Shown: positions 46,247 through 56,051, numbered from the stretch's first letter. The stretch is 64,000 bases of DNA from Herbaspirillum sp. RTI4 (GCF_034313965.1 NZ_JAVIWQ010000002.1:1984001-2048000); one strand, 5' to 3'. The notes: generated by a model not told the origin, from the sequence alone. A program made the numbers and translations.

Positions 46247-48106
46247 ATGAGCGAGACCTTGCCGCCGCCCGATCCGCGTGCCGAGGTGCTCGATACCGTC
46301 GCCAAGTTGCCGCACCTGCCGGGCGTCTACCGCTATTTTGATGCCGACAACAAAGTGCTGTACGTCGGCAAGGCGCGCGACCTGAAGAAGCGCGTATCGA
46401 GTTACTTTCAAAAGACCCTGTCGAGTCCGCGCATCGCCATGATGGTGGCGCGCATTGCACGGCTGGAAACTACGGTTACCCGCAGCGAAGCCGAGGCCTT
46501 GCTGCTGGAAAACAATCTCATCAAGAGTTTGCAGCCGCGTTTCAACATCCTGTTTCGCGACGACAAGTCGTATCCCTACCTCAAAATCAGCGGCCACCGT
46601 TTTCCGCGCATGGCGTATTACCGTGGCTCGGTGGATAAGAAGAGTCAGTATTTCGGGCCATTCCCCAATGCTTGGGCGGTAAAGGAATCGATTCAGATTC
46701 TGCAAAAAGTATTTTTGCTGCGCACTTGTGAAGACACGGTGTATGCCAATCGCACCCGGCCTTGTTTGCTGCATCAGATTCATCGTTGCAGCGGGCCTTG
46801 CGTTGACTTTGTGTCGCAGGAAAACTATGCGGCGGATGTGGATAATGCCGCTAAGTTTTTGCGCGGCCGTCAGACGGAAGTGATGCAGACGCTGGAAACC
46901 AATATGCAAGCCTTTGCGGCGGAGTTGAAGTTCGAGCAGGCTGCCGTGGTGCGCAATCAGATGAACGCTCTGTCGCGCGTGTTGCATCAGCAAACGATGG
47001 AAGTCGGCAGCGATGCCGATATCGATATCATCGCCGTGATCGTGCAGGGCGGGCGAGCTTGCGTCAATCTGGCTATGGTGCGTGGTGGTCGGCATTTGGG
47101 CGATAGGGCGTATTTTCCTTCGCATGTCGATAATGCACTGGCAACGGTGGAAGGCAGTATCGAGACTGAAGTGCTGAAGGCTTTTTTGGCGCAGCACTAT
47201 ATCGAAAAATTTATCCCTGGCACCTTGGTTCTGAATCTGGAAATGAATGAGCCGGAATTGATGCTGGCCCTGAGTGAGCAGTGCGGCCATCGGATTCAAC
47301 TGACGTTTCAGCCGCAGGGACAGCGCCGGCAATGGCTGGAAATGGCGCACAAGGGTGCGGAGCTGGCGTTGGCGCGGCTTTTGTCGGAGCAAGGCTCGCA
47401 GCAATCGCGCACGCGCGCGCTGGTCGATGCGCTGGCGCTGGAACCGGACAACATCGACGAGCTGCGTATCGAATGTTTCGACATCAGTCATACGCAGGGC
47501 GAGGCGACGCAAGCTTCCTGCGTGGTGTTCCATCATCACGCCATGCAAAACAGTGAGTATCGGCGCTACAACATCGAGGGTATTACGCCGGGCGATGATT
47601 ACGCCGCCATGCGGCAGGTGCTACAGCGGCGCTATGAAAAAGTGGTCAGCGGCGATGGCATCATGCCGGGTCTGGTGCTGATCGACGGCGGCAAAGGGCA
47701 GGTAGAAATGGCATGTCAGGTGTTGGCAGAGCTGGGTCTCGATATCAGTCTGATCGTCGGTGTCGCCAAGGGGGAGGGGCGCAGGGTTGGTCTGGAAACC
47801 CTGATCTTTGCCGATGGCAGGGAAGCGCAGGAACTCGGCAAGGAATCGGCGGCGCTGATGCTGGTCGCGCAAATCCGCGATGAGGCGCACCGGTTTGCCA
47901 TTACCGGCATGCGCGCCAAACGCGCCAAGGCGCGGCAAACTTCTCAGCTGGAAGAGATCGAGGGCGTCGGTGCCAAACGTCGGCAACGATTGCTGGTACG
48001 CTTCGGCGGCTTACGTGGGGTGGTCGATGCCAGCGTGGATGATCTGGCGACGGTCGAGGGGATTTCGCGGGTGCTGGCCGAACAAATTTATCGACAGTTG
48101 CATTGA
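46247..48106 (+). CDS. uvrC: Excinuclease ABC subunit C
   Basis: 619 residues from ATG 46247; the open frame extending back to 46100 overlaps nagZ and lacks similarity. The GIY-YIG nuclease is at the N-terminus ([18 protein letters not shown]), UVR motif near 208-240, RNase H-like nuclease with [19 protein letters not shown] and [11 protein letters not shown], and a C-terminal helix-hairpin-helix pair ([16 protein letters not shown]). It makes both incisions in nucleotide excision repair. A 95-bp gap precedes pgsA. Confidence 0.97.
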   Translation: MSETLPPPDPRAEVLDTVAKLPHLPGVYRYFDADNKVLYVGKARDLKKRVSSYFQKTLSSPRIAMMVARIARLETTVTRSEAEALLLENNLIKSLQPRFNILFRDDKSYPYLKISGHRFPRMAYYRGSVDKKSQYFGPFPNAWAVKESIQILQKVFLLRTCEDTVYANRTRPCLLHQIHRCSGPCVDFVSQENYAADVDNAAKFLRGRQTEVMQTLETNMQAFAAELKFEQAAVVRNQMNALSRVLHQQTMEVGSDADIDIIAVIVQGGRACVNLAMVRGGRHLGDRAYFPSHVDNALATVEGSIETEVLKAFLAQHYIEKFIPGTLVLNLEMNEPELMLALSEQCGHRIQLTFQPQGQRRQWLEMAHKGAELALARLLSEQGSQQSRTRALVDALALEPDNIDELRIECFDISHTQGEATQASCVVFHHHAMQNSEYRRYNIEGITPGDDYAAMRQVLQRRYEKVVSGDGIMPGLVLIDGGKGQVEMACQVLAELGLDISLIVGVAKGEGRRVGLETLIFADGREAQELGKESAALMLVAQIRDEAHRFAITGMRAKRAKARQTSQLEEIEGVGAKRRQRLLVRFGGLRGVVDASVDDLATVEGISRVLAEQIYRQLH

Positions 48107-48201
48107 CTACCGGAGTTCCTGTGATTTCTTTATCAGGACTTGACGCTTGGCTCTGCTACTATTTCCCACATTGCGTGTAACGAACCTATTCAAAAATTAA
48201 A

Positions 48202-48789
48202 ATGCCCTTCAATATCCCTATCTTGCTGACCTGGTTGCGCGTTGCATTGATTCCTTTGGTGGTCGGCGTTTTTTATTTGCCTGAACTTGGCTTGTCGAGG
48301 GCGGAGCAAGGTCTGGCCTCGACCTTGATTTTTATTGTTGCCGCCGCGACCGACTGGTTTGACGGTTTTCTGGCGCGGCGCTGGAATCAGACATCGGCCT
48401 TCGGCGCTTTTCTCGATCCGGTGGCTGACAAGCTGATGGTCACGGGGGCGTTGCTGGTGCTGGTCCATCTGGATCGGGTGCATCCGATTATCGCGCTGGT
48501 GATTATCGGTCGTGAAATCGCGATTTCCGCTTTGCGCGAATGGATGGCGCAGATCGGTGCATCGAAATCGGTGGCGGTTAGTTCGCTGGGGAAAATCAAG
48601 ACTGCCGCGCAAATGACGGCTATTCCCTTGCTGCTGTTTTCCGGCAGTCTTTTTGGCATCGATACCCGCCTCCCCGGCGAGCTGCTGTTGCTGGTGGCGG
48701 CGGTGCTGACGGTCTGGTCCATGCTGTATTACTTGCGCAAAGCATGGCCGCTGATAAAGAAATTACAGGATCACAAGCCAGAAGCTTGA
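48202..48789 (+). CDS. pgsA: CDP-diacylglycerol--glycerol-3-phosphate 3-phosphatidyltransferase
   Basis: 195-residue inner-membrane enzyme. The CDP-alcohol phosphotransferase motif is complete: DWFDGFLARRW, then GAFLDPVADK, holding the catalytic aspartates. It makes phosphatidylglycerol-phosphate, the precursor of phosphatidylglycerol. It commonly follows uvrC. The stop codon lies inside the -35 box of the downstream tRNA promoter. Confidence 0.97.
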   Translation: MPFNIPILLTWLRVALIPLVVGVFYLPELGLSRAEQGLASTLIFIVAAATDWFDGFLARRWNQTSAFGAFLDPVADKLMVTGALLVLVHLDRVHPIIALVIIGREIAISALREWMAQIGASKSVAVSSLGKIKTAAQMTAIPLLLFSGSLFGIDTRLPGELLLLVAAVLTVWSMLYYLRKAWPLIKKLQDHKPEA

Positions 48790-48813
48790 CAATGCCTGAC
48801 TAAGCCCTATAAT
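48786..48813 (+). promoter_or_regulatory. Consensus sigma-70 promoter of the tRNA-Gly/tRNA-Cys genes
   Basis: TTGACA (48786-48791), 16-base spacer, TATAAT (48808-48813): both hexamers match the consensus exactly. It lies 17 bp before the tRNA-Gly gene; the pgsA stop codon is within the -35 box. Confidence 0.85.
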
Positions 48814-48830
48814 AGCGCTCTGTTGTTCAT

Positions 48831-48906
48831 GCGGGAGTAGCTCAGTTGGTAGAGCGATACCTTGCCAAGGTATAGGTCGAGAGTTCGAGCCTCTTCTCCC
48901 GCTCCA
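48831..48906 (+). tRNA. tRNA-Gly (GCC)
   Basis: 76 nt including encoded CCA. Acceptor GCGGGAG pairs with CTCCCGC; the D arm has GCTC/GAGC, the anticodon loop CTTGCCAAG gives GCC (48864-48866), and the T loop is TTCGAGC. The cloverleaf is complete. Confidence 0.97.
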
Positions 48907-48913
48907 GAATACT

Positions 48914-48941
48914 AAAGGAAGCTTCAACGCTTCCTTTTTTT
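48914..48941 (+). terminator. Intrinsic terminator after tRNA-Gly
   Basis: AAAGGAAGC (48914-48922) pairs with GCTTCCTTT (48929-48937) around TTCAAC, running into seven T. tRNA-Cys downstream may therefore depend on read-through or its own promoter. Confidence 0.78.
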
Positions 48942-49023
48942 ATGGCAAACGATGTGAAGCCGATTTCTTTGTGCAAATGTGCAGAGAATGACATTTTCAA
49001 AGCGGCTTGCCGATATCCCTCAC

Positions 49024-49097
49024 GGCGGGGTAGCAAAGTGGTTATGCAGCGGCCTGCAAAGCCGTGTACGCCGGTTCGATCCCGACCCCCGCCTCCA
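49024..49097 (+). tRNA. tRNA-Cys (GCA)
   Basis: 74 nt including encoded CCA. Acceptor GGCGGGG pairs with CCCCGCC; anticodon GCA at 49056-49058 in CTGCAAA; T loop TTCGATC. All arms fold. Confidence 0.96.
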
Positions 49098-49123
49098 AAA
49101 TAGACGTGTTGAATTGATTATTG

Positions 49124-49151
49124 AGCCCACTTTCGAGTGGGCTTATTTTTT
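49124..49151 (+). terminator. Intrinsic terminator after tRNA-Cys
   Basis: AGCCCACT (49124-49131) and AGTGGGCT (49136-49143) form a perfect stem closed by a stable TTCG tetraloop, followed by TATTTTTT. Confidence 0.82.
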
Positions 49152-49564
49152 GCGCGCGCAAAAAATGCGATGTGTACATTTGGGCGGGAGCTACTCACGC
49201 AGCGAGTCGATCAAGATGAGCGAAATGAACTGTCAATGCGGGAAGGGACCGTTGGGTGGGGACCCTTGTCCTCGTTAATGCAGATGGAAATTGAGCTGGC
49301 TCAGATTGTGGGTATTTAGCCTCGATGCTGCTGACAAAAGCAGTGCTATAAAACGTATCAGGTGTCTTTACTTCCCCCTTGCGGGTAATCCTGGTGCGTC
49401 CGTACAAATACGTCTTTCGATCCCCGCATATTGCGCAACGCCCTTAAATGGCTGTTCAAGGCAGCTTTGCCGCAGGCGTGGGGTAGTCAATGAGCGATCT
49501 GTTACGGTATCTTTTTGCTAACTCTGTATCTATTGCGGCGCGATCTGAGCAACGATCATAACGT
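49152..49564. other. Gene-poor spacer between tRNA-Cys and the MocR-type regulator
   Basis: About 410 bp. A perfect 20-bp palindrome (six T, GCGCGCGC, six A) spans 49146-49165 at its left edge. No attachment-site duplication of the tRNA-Cys 3' end and no integrase was seen. Short open frames here lack similarity to anything I recognise. The right part should hold the promoter of the MocR gene. Confidence 0.45.
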
Positions 49565-51067
49565 ATGCATACGCTACCCCCCCCACCTTCCTTGTCAGAA
49601 GAGCTGCCTTCGGGCATGCAGCCACTCTACCGCCGTTTGGCGGAACATTATCTTACCGCGATACGCGCTAATACTTTGCCGCCCGGGCAGCGTATGCCGT
49701 CGGTGCGGAGGTTGATGCGACAGCATGGAGTAAGCCTGTCAACGGCACTGCATGCGTTGCGATATCTCGAACAATACGGTTGGTTGGAAGCGCGGCCGCG
49801 CTCTGGTTATTTTGTACGACAGCCGCGCAGAGCCATGCTGCGGCCAGTTGCAGAGCCCTTGGATTTGACGCCGACCAATCCCGAGCAATACGCCGGAATT
49901 CATGAGCGGGTTTCTGCTTTCGTTTCAAAGTTGCAGCAGCAGCCTCTGTCTATCGATTTGAGCGGAATGAATTGTGCGCCGGAGCTCTATCCGGTCGAGA
50001 CATTGAAAAATGTTGCCATCCGCAATTTGCGACGCAAGCCGAGTTTGCTGACAAAATCCCCTGAGCATAGTGGTAACGCTGGTTTTCGGGCCATCCTTGC
50101 GCGTCGCGCACTCACCGGCGGCATGCATCTGACGGCGACCGATATTGTGGTGACAAATGGGTGTATCGAAGCCATCAATGTCGCTTTGCGCGCCGTAGCG
50201 CAGGCCGGCGATACGATTGCCGTGGAGTCGCCTACTTATTTCGGATTGTTGCAGGCCCTGGATAGCTTGGGCATGGTCGCGCTGGAAATCCCCACCAGTC
50301 CGCAAACGGGTATTTCGCTGGAAGCGCTGGAGCTAGCCATGCGCAGTCATCCGCATATCAAGGCAGTAGTGGTCGTGCCGAATTTACAGAATCCTCTTGG
50401 TTGCATCATGCCTGACGCGAATAAAGCCAGACTGGTCAGCCTGTGCGAGTTGCGGCAGATTCCTTTGATTGAAGACGATACCTATACTGAATTAGCGGAT
50501 GTCAGTGTGCCGCTGAAGGCGCTCAAAGCGTGGGATACCACGGGTAACGTGATTCATTGCGCTTCGCTTAATAAGGTGCTGGCACCCGGCATGCGACTAG
50601 GTTGGCTGACGGCAGGGCGCTGGCAGGCGCGTGTCGAAATGCTGAAATACGCCTATACCCGCGGTAATGAAGAGTGGACTCAAATGAGTGCGGCTGATTT
50701 CCTCGATTCGAGTGCTTATGAGCGTCATTTGCGACGATTGCGTAATGCCTTGAAGCAGCAGCGTGAGCAAGTAGCGGAGGCGGTCGCGGAATATTTTCCA
50801 GAGGGAACTCGCCTCAATGTTTCCAGTGGCGGTATCGGCTTATGGGTAGAGTTGCCGCAGATGCTCACCTCTGATCGAGTATTCGAGGCTGCACTGAAAG
50901 AGGGGATAGGAATTTCACCCGGCCTCATATTCTCGAATTCCAACCGTTATTCGAACTATTTGCGCCTGTGCTGTGGTCAGCCTTACACAGGGCAGGTAGA
51001 GCAGGCATTGAAACGGCTTGGTGGCATTACCAAGCGCATGCTTGAAGAAATGGTTGTGGCGACCTAG
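49565..51067 (+). CDS. MocR-type regulator: GntR helix-turn-helix fused to aminotransferase-like domain
   Basis: 500 residues. The N-terminal GntR winged helix (about 18-88; LPPGQRMPSVRRLMRQHGVS) is joined by a linker to a fold-type I aminotransferase domain (about 125-490). PLP-binding Lys is about 337 in SLNKVLAPGMRLGWL; EDDTYTELAD supplies the Asp/Tyr pair. MocR proteins such as PdxR and GabR act as PLP-responsive transcription factors, usually controlling a divergent neighbour. Here the upstream neighbour is a tRNA, so the target is not evident. Start ATG 49565 has no strong ribosome-binding site. Confidence 0.9.
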   Translation: MHTLPPPPSLSEELPSGMQPLYRRLAEHYLTAIRANTLPPGQRMPSVRRLMRQHGVSLSTALHALRYLEQYGWLEARPRSGYFVRQPRRAMLRPVAEPLDLTPTNPEQYAGIHERVSAFVSKLQQQPLSIDLSGMNCAPELYPVETLKNVAIRNLRRKPSLLTKSPEHSGNAGFRAILARRALTGGMHLTATDIVVTNGCIEAINVALRAVAQAGDTIAVESPTYFGLLQALDSLGMVALEIPTSPQTGISLEALELAMRSHPHIKAVVVVPNLQNPLGCIMPDANKARLVSLCELRQIPLIEDDTYTELADVSVPLKALKAWDTTGNVIHCASLNKVLAPGMRLGWLTAGRWQARVEMLKYAYTRGNEEWTQMSAADFLDSSAYERHLRRLRNALKQQREQVAEAVAEYFPEGTRLNVSSGGIGLWVELPQMLTSDRVFEAALKEGIGISPGLIFSNSNRYSNYLRLCCGQPYTGQVEQALKRLGGITKRMLEEMVVAT

Positions 51068-51094
51068 GCCTAGGGCTTGTTGACGTTTCATCAG

Positions 51095-51125
51095 CGAGAC
51101 GGAGTGGTTTTCCGTCTCGTTTTTT
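51095..51125 (+). terminator. Intrinsic terminator after the MocR gene
   Basis: CGAGACGGA (51095-51103) and TCCGTCTCG (51111-51119) form a perfect 9-bp stem with a 7-base loop, followed by six T. Confidence 0.83.
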
Positions 51126-51169
51126 TATATTTATTTCAAAAATATTCCTGCCGTGAGCACGGGAATGAA

Positions 51170-51718
51170 TTAATACGATTGCGTCAGTTTCAGCGTTTCC
51201 AGATCGATTTGCACTGCATCGGCATTGGCCCCCATCCAAATCTGCCCATCCTGGATCGTGCATTGCAATTGCATGTTGCGCTGAGCCAATCGAGCCAGCG
51301 CCGCGCTGGTTTCTGCGGGGATCTGAATCACGCTCAGGTTCCGGGCGCGTTCGACACGACTACCTGTTTGTCCCCACCAGATAGCACCGGTACTGCTATA
51401 GCTATAGACGATTACGCGTGTAGCACGGCCGCAGGCTTTCAGTATGCGCTTGTCGTCCGGTTGGCCGACTTCTATCCAGAGGTCAATCGCGCCGGTCAGG
51501 TCTTTTTGCCACACATCGGGCTCGTCGATGTCTGCAAGTCCTTTGCCGAAACTCAACATCGGGTCCGCATGCAGCGCAAAGGCCAACAGCCTGATCATCA
51601 TCCGCTCATCGGTCTCGGAGGGATGGCGGGCAATGGTCAGTATGTGGTTCTGATAGTAATGCCGGTCCATGTCGCTGATTTGCAGATCGGCTTTGAAGAT
51701 AGTTGCCTTGAGGGCCAT
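51170..51718 (-). CDS. yaeQ: YaeQ family protein
   Basis: 182 residues, matching YaeQ over its whole length: MALKATIFKADLQISDMDR at the start, TLTIARHPSETDERMMIRLLAF, then LSFGKGLADIDEPDVW and IDLWIEVGQPDDKRI. YaeQ has a PD-(D/E)XK nuclease-like fold; the acidic and Lys residues of that fold are present (E in IEVG, K in DDKR). Its biological role is unknown. It is convergent with the MocR gene and divergent from rpsO. Confidence 0.92.
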   Translation of the reverse strand: MALKATIFKADLQISDMDRHYYQNHILTIARHPSETDERMMIRLLAFALHADPMLSFGKGLADIDEPDVWQKDLTGAIDLWIEVGQPDDKRILKACGRATRVIVYSYSSTGAIWWGQTGSRVERARNLSVIQIPAETSAALARLAQRNMQLQCTIQDGQIWMGANADAVQIDLETLKLTQSY

Positions 51719-51799
51719 ATTGATAGGAGTAGTTGAGGGGAGTGATTGGCTAACGGACGTGCAGCTTAACCGAGGTTTGGCCCGTTGCGTAGGTCTAGT

Positions 51800-51828
51800 T
51801 TGAAGTGCGCCGGTTTTTGCTATATACT
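51800..51828 (+). promoter_or_regulatory. Sigma-70 promoter of rpsO
   Basis: TTGAAG (51800-51805), 17-base spacer, TATACT (51823-51828), about 90 bp before the rpsO start, leaving a leader for regulation. Confidence 0.65.
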
Positions 51829-51919
51829 GCGCGTCTGGTCATTCGGCCGGATTTAATTTTTGTTCACGGTTCGTGGGGTTGTAATGCAGACTCCGCATGC
51901 CGCTTGTGAAAGGTAAGAC

Positions 51920-52189
51920 ATGTCTCTCGAAAAAGTACAGAAAGCAGCAATTATCACTGATAACGCTCGCGCGTTGAACGATACCGGATCGCCGGAAGTG
52001 CAAGTTGCTCTGCTGACAGCCCGTATCAACGACCTCAACGGTCACTTCAAAATCCACAGCAAAGATCATCATTCCCGTCGCGGTTTGATCAAAATGGTCA
52101 ACAGCCGGAAAAGCCTGCTGTCTTATCTGCGCGGTAAAGATGCATTGCGCTATCGCGCATTGATTGAAAAACTCGGTTTGCGTAAATAA
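51920..52189 (+). CDS. rpsO: 30S ribosomal protein S15
   Basis: 89 residues, usual length. [34 protein letters not shown] and [19 protein letters not shown] are S15 hallmarks. A primary 16S rRNA-binding protein. AGGTAAGAC precedes the ATG. It is followed by a terminator-like hairpin and pnp, the standard rpsO-pnp pairing. Confidence 0.99.
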   Translation: MSLEKVQKAAIITDNARALNDTGSPEVQVALLTARINDLNGHFKIHSKDHHSRRGLIKMVNSRKSLLSYLRGKDALRYRALIEKLGLRK

Positions 52190-52236
52190 TCGCTGTTATC
52201 CGATTTGTTTCAATCCGTTTCCGGATCGCTTGTCAC

Positions 52237-52271
52237 AATGCCTGCGTCAGTTTCTGACGCGGGCATTTTGT
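52237..52271 (+). terminator. Intrinsic terminator between rpsO and pnp
   Basis: A 14-bp stem with one G-T pair (AATGCCTGCGTCAG 52237-52250 with CTGACGCGGGCATT 52254-52267), TTT loop, and a TTTTGTT tail. In E. coli the equivalent site allows partial read-through into pnp. Confidence 0.75.
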
Positions 52272-52450
52272 TATGGTGGCGCGAGCATGGTGTAGCAATT
52301 AAGCATTAGCCTTAGTCTTAAAGCGCGCCACTTTTCAGATTGCAATTGTAGTAAGCGTGGCCTCATACGAGTGTCATGCGGTAGCAAGACGATGTGCCGT
52401 TTTCAGGCAATTGTCCGTGGTGAGGTGAACGACAGCTCCTGAAAATCTGT

Positions 52451-52489
52451 CGGTAAAAAAGAAATCCCGGCAAAAGCGTTTTTACCGGG
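52451..52489 (+). promoter_or_regulatory. pnp leader with two mutually exclusive hairpins
   Basis: CGGTAAAAA (52451-52459) can pair with TTTTTACCG (52479-52487), or CCCGG (52466-52470) with CCGGG (52485-52489). Both need 52485-52487, so only one forms at a time. The element ends 12 bp before the ribosome-binding site. pnp is autoregulated through its leader in E. coli. Confidence 0.5.
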
Positions 52490-52513
52490 GGATCAAAATA
52501 GAAAGGAAACACC

Positions 52514-54640
52514 GTGTTTAATAAAGTCACTAAAACTTTCCAGTACGGCCAACACCAAGTCACGCTGGAAACAGGTGAAATTGCGCGTCAGGCTTCCGGT
52601 GCTGTGCTGGTATCGATTGAAGATACCGTCGTGCTGGCAACCGTCGTTGCACGCAAGGATGCCAAGCCAGGCCAGGATTTCTTTCCCCTGACTGTTGATT
52701 ACATTGAAAAAACGTATGCTGCCGGTCGTATTCCGGGCGGTTTCTTCAAGCGCGAAGGCAAGCCTTCGGAAAAAGAAACACTGACCTCGCGTCTGATCGA
52801 TCGCCCGATCCGTCCGCTGTTCCCAGAAGGTTATCTGAATGAAGTGCAAATCATCATTCACGTACTGTCGGTGAACCCAGAAATCGATCCAGACATCGCT
52901 GCCATGATCGGCGCATCCGCTGCGCTGTCAGTCGCTGGCCTGCCGTTCAATGGCCCTGTCGGCGCTGCCCGCGTCGGTTATATTGACGGTCAATATGTCT
53001 TGAACCCTACCAGCTCGCAACTGAAGACTTCGCTGCTCGATCTGGTCGTTGCCGGTACCGAAACTGCGGTTCTGATGGTCGAGTCCGAAGCCAAGCAATT
53101 GTCCGAAGAAATCATGTTGGGCGCAGTTGTATTCGGTCATGAGCAATCGAAGGCGGTCATCGACGCTATCCATGAACTGGTGCGCGACGGCGGCAAGCCG
53201 GAAGTGCAGTGGAGCCCTGCGCCGAAGAATGAAGCGCTGATCGCTCGCGTAACGGCACTGGCCGACGACAAGCTGCGCGATGCCTATCAAACCCGTGACA
53301 AGCAGGCACGTACTGCCAAGCTCAAGACGGTGACTAGCGAAGTCAATGCGGCTTTGGCCGCTGACGGTAGCGCAGTCGATGCCGCAGAAGTCGGCGGCAT
53401 TCTGTTCGATCTGGAAGCAAAAATCGTTCGTTCGCAAATTCTGGATGGCGAGCCACGCATTGATGGTCGCGATACGCGCACCGTGCGTCCGATTTCGATC
53501 CGCACCGGCGTGTTACAACGTACGCATGGTTCCGCCTTGTTCACTCGCGGCGAAACTCAGGCGCTGGTGATTGCTACGCTGGGTACTGCCCGCGACGAGC
53601 AAAAGATCGATGCCCTGATGGGTGAGTACACCGACCGCTTTATGCTTCATTACAACATGCCTCCGTTTGCTACCGGTGAAACCGGCCGCGTCGGTACGCC
53701 GAAGCGTCGCGAAATCGGTCATGGCCGTTTGGCCAAGCGCGCTCTGCTGGCTGCACTGCCGGCACCGGAAGAGTTCAGCTACTCCGTGCGTCTGGTTTCG
53801 GAAATTACTGAGTCGAACGGTTCTTCGTCGATGGCTTCGGTCTGCGGTGGTTGCCTGGCACTGATGGATGCGGGTGTTCCTATGCAAGCGCACGTGGCTG
53901 GTATTGCCATGGGTCTGATCAAGGACGGCAATAAGTTTGCGGTGCTGACCGATATCCTGGGCGATGAAGATCACCTCGGCGATATGGACTTCAAGGTAGC
54001 GGGTACCGCCGTTGGCATTACTGCACTGCAAATGGACATCAAAATCCAGGGCATCACCAAGGAAATCATGCAGGTCGCACTGGCGCAGGCCAAAGAAGGC
54101 CGCGTGCATATCCTCGGCAAGATGCAGGAAGCCGTACCAGCGGGCGCAGGCGAATTGTCTGACTTCGCACCGCGTCTGATCACGATCAAGATCAATCCGG
54201 AAAAAATCCGTGATGTGATCGGCAAGGGCGGCGCAGTGATTCGCGCGCTGACCGAAGAGACGGGTACGCAGATCGATATCAGCGACGAAGGCGTCGTTAC
54301 TATCGCTTCGGTGGATGCCACTGCAGGTCAGGAAGCCAAGCGTCGTATCGAAGAATTGACTGCCTCGGTTGAGGTGGGCAAAGTCTACGAAGGCACTGTG
54401 CTCAAATTGCTCGATTTCGGCGCAATTGTGCAAGTGTTGCCAGGCAAGGATGGCTTGTTGCACATCAGCCAGATCGCCAACGAACGCGTCAATGCGGTTG
54501 CTGACTACCTGAAAGAAGGCCAGCAAGTGCGCGTGAAGGTTCTGGAAACCGATGACCGTGGCCGTCTCAAATTGTCGATGAAGGCTGCGGCGGAAGAGGG
54601 CGCGGCACCTGCTCCTGCTGTTGTTGAGGCTGCTGAGTAA
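52514..54640 (+). CDS. pnp: Polyribonucleotide nucleotidyltransferase (PNPase)
   Basis: 708 residues from GTG 52514, with AAAGGAAA 5 bases upstream. Two RNase PH domains (about 10-230 and 310-545; [13 protein letters not shown] and [17 protein letters not shown]), KH domain ([18 protein letters not shown]) and S1 domain ([20 protein letters not shown]). A phosphorolytic 3'-5' exoribonuclease of the degradosome. The Ala/Pro tail after S1 is short. A strong terminator follows. Confidence 0.98.
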   Translation: MFNKVTKTFQYGQHQVTLETGEIARQASGAVLVSIEDTVVLATVVARKDAKPGQDFFPLTVDYIEKTYAAGRIPGGFFKREGKPSEKETLTSRLIDRPIRPLFPEGYLNEVQIIIHVLSVNPEIDPDIAAMIGASAALSVAGLPFNGPVGAARVGYIDGQYVLNPTSSQLKTSLLDLVVAGTETAVLMVESEAKQLSEEIMLGAVVFGHEQSKAVIDAIHELVRDGGKPEVQWSPAPKNEALIARVTALADDKLRDAYQTRDKQARTAKLKTVTSEVNAALAADGSAVDAAEVGGILFDLEAKIVRSQILDGEPRIDGRDTRTVRPISIRTGVLQRTHGSALFTRGETQALVIATLGTARDEQKIDALMGEYTDRFMLHYNMPPFATGETGRVGTPKRREIGHGRLAKRALLAALPAPEEFSYSVRLVSEITESNGSSSMASVCGGCLALMDAGVPMQAHVAGIAMGLIKDGNKFAVLTDILGDEDHLGDMDFKVAGTAVGITALQMDIKIQGITKEIMQVALAQAKEGRVHILGKMQEAVPAGAGELSDFAPRLITIKINPEKIRDVIGKGGAVIRALTEETGTQIDISDEGVVTIASVDATAGQEAKRRIEELTASVEVGKVYEGTVLKLLDFGAIVQVLPGKDGLLHISQIANERVNAVADYLKEGQQVRVKVLETDDRGRLKLSMKAAAEEGAAPAPAVVEAAE

Positions 54641-54685
54641 CTCTTTTGCAACATTGCCCGGACTGTGTTTTTGCAGGCCGGTTAG

Positions 54686-54724
54686 AAAACCGCTCCATGG
54701 CTCTTTGCTTGGGGCGGTTTTTTT
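54686..54724 (+). terminator. Intrinsic terminator after pnp
   Basis: AAAACCGC (54686-54693) pairs with GCGGTTTT (54714-54721), extended by CC/GG inside, followed by a T run. The loop is about 14-20 bases. Confidence 0.75.
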
Positions 54725-54920
54725 ATGGTGATGGCGATTCCGGTGAAGAGCCCAAATTTTTCTTTTCTGCGATTCTTTGGCATTTCTAAATTGTCGGTGG
54801 TGCGCAGCAAGAAGTACGGTGGCGGGTTACCATTCGGCACCGACTGCGATCGAGCATGTTGCGGCACTGTTTCTGTATTACCTGAGCGCTGCCAGCTTTA
54901 CTTATTCAAAGGATGTCGCT

Positions 54921-55901
54921 ATGCAAGCAATCGAGATTACCCGCCCTGGCGCGCCAGAAGTATTGCAACTCTGTGAGCGCCCGATGCCCGTTCCGGGGCA
55001 GGGTGAAGTGTTGATCAAGGTTCATGCTGCTGGCGTCAATCGCCCTGATGTCGCTCAACGCCTTGGCAATTATCAGCCACCTGCTGGTGCTTCCGATATC
55101 CCCGGATTGGAAGTGGCCGGCGAAATCGTTGCTGGCGATCTGGCTGGCAGCCGGTTTAAGGTGGGTGATCTGGTATGTGCGTTGTTGCAAGGTGGCGGTT
55201 ATGCGCAATTCTGTACGGCGCCGTTGGCTCAATGTTTGCCGCTGCCAAAGGGTTTGACGGCTTTGCAAGCAGCGGCTTTGCCGGAAAATTTTTTTACCGT
55301 TTGGAGTAATGTTTTCGAACGTGGAAATCTGAAGGGTGAGGAAAGCTTGCTGGTGCAGGGAGGCTCTTCAGGCATTGGCGTGACGGCTATTCAGCTGGCG
55401 ACCGCACTCGGTCACCGTGTTTTTGCTACCGCCGGCAGTGCTGAAAAATGTCGTGCCTGTGAGCAAATGGGGGCTGTGCAAGCAATCAATTACCGGGAGC
55501 AGGATTTCGTCGAAGAAATCAAGGCGGCAACCGAAGGCAAGGGTGTCGATGTGATTCTTGATATGGTGGGTGGCGATTACGTGCCGCGTGAATTGCGTGT
55601 TCTTGCTGAGGATGGTCGTTTGGTGTTGATTGCGGCGTTGGGCGGAGCCAAGTCCGAACTGGATTTATGGCAAATTATTCGTCGTCGCTTGACTATCACC
55701 GGTTCTACTTTGCGTCCGCGTTCGGTGGCATTCAAGGCGGCCATTGCGGTGCAATTGGAAGCCGCTGTGTGGCCCTTGATTGAAAGCGGTAAGATAGCTC
55801 CTCAGATTTATCGCACATTCCCATTGGAGCAAGCTGCGCAAGCGCATGCTTTGATGGAGTCGAGCGAGCACATAGGTAAAATTATGTTGGTGGTGGCATA
55901 A
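54921..55901 (+). CDS. NAD(P)H quinone oxidoreductase, zinc-independent MDR family (PIG3-like)
   Basis: 326 residues from ATG 54921, with AAAGG 9 bases upstream; an open extension to 54777 overlaps the pnp terminator and is not coding. N-terminal GroES-like domain (VLIKVHAAGVNRPDVAQRLG; PGLEVAGEIV) and Rossmann domain with LVQGGSSGIGVTAIQLA. Zinc ligands of alcohol dehydrogenases are absent. It resembles the p53-inducible PIG3/QOR group that reduces quinones with NADPH. tpiA follows with its own promoter. Confidence 0.9.
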   Translation: MQAIEITRPGAPEVLQLCERPMPVPGQGEVLIKVHAAGVNRPDVAQRLGNYQPPAGASDIPGLEVAGEIVAGDLAGSRFKVGDLVCALLQGGGYAQFCTAPLAQCLPLPKGLTALQAAALPENFFTVWSNVFERGNLKGEESLLVQGGSSGIGVTAIQLATALGHRVFATAGSAEKCRACEQMGAVQAINYREQDFVEEIKAATEGKGVDVILDMVGGDYVPRELRVLAEDGRLVLIAALGGAKSELDLWQIIRRRLTITGSTLRPRSVAFKAAIAVQLEAAVWPLIESGKIAPQIYRTFPLEQAAQAHALMESSEHIGKIMLVVA

Positions 55902-55983
55902 GCAATTGATCGAATAGATCGATCGCAACGCCCGGTTTCGCAGCGGTCATAAATATTACTAGGATAAGTTCAGCACTGCTCAT

Positions 55984-56013
55984 TTGACCCGGCATCCTCC
56001 TACGCGCTAGAAT
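55984..56013 (+). promoter_or_regulatory. Sigma-70 promoter upstream of tpiA
   Basis: TTGACC (55984-55989), 18-base spacer, TAGAAT (56008-56013), 38 bp before the tpiA ATG. Confidence 0.55.
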
Positions 56014-56051
56014 GGCGGGTTATTCAATATTAGGCTTCTAACTTTACTCGT

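Noticed and set aside
45947..47548. 533-codon antisense open frame opposite nagZ and uvrC
   Set aside because: It spans two well-identified genes and has no recognisable domain.
48831..49564. Genomic island inserted at tRNA-Gly or tRNA-Cys
   Set aside because: No integrase, no duplicated tRNA 3' end, and downstream genes are core.
54777..54920. N-terminal extension of the quinone oxidoreductase
   Set aside because: It lies just after the pnp terminator, has no similarity to the family, and a good ribosome-binding site precedes ATG 54921.
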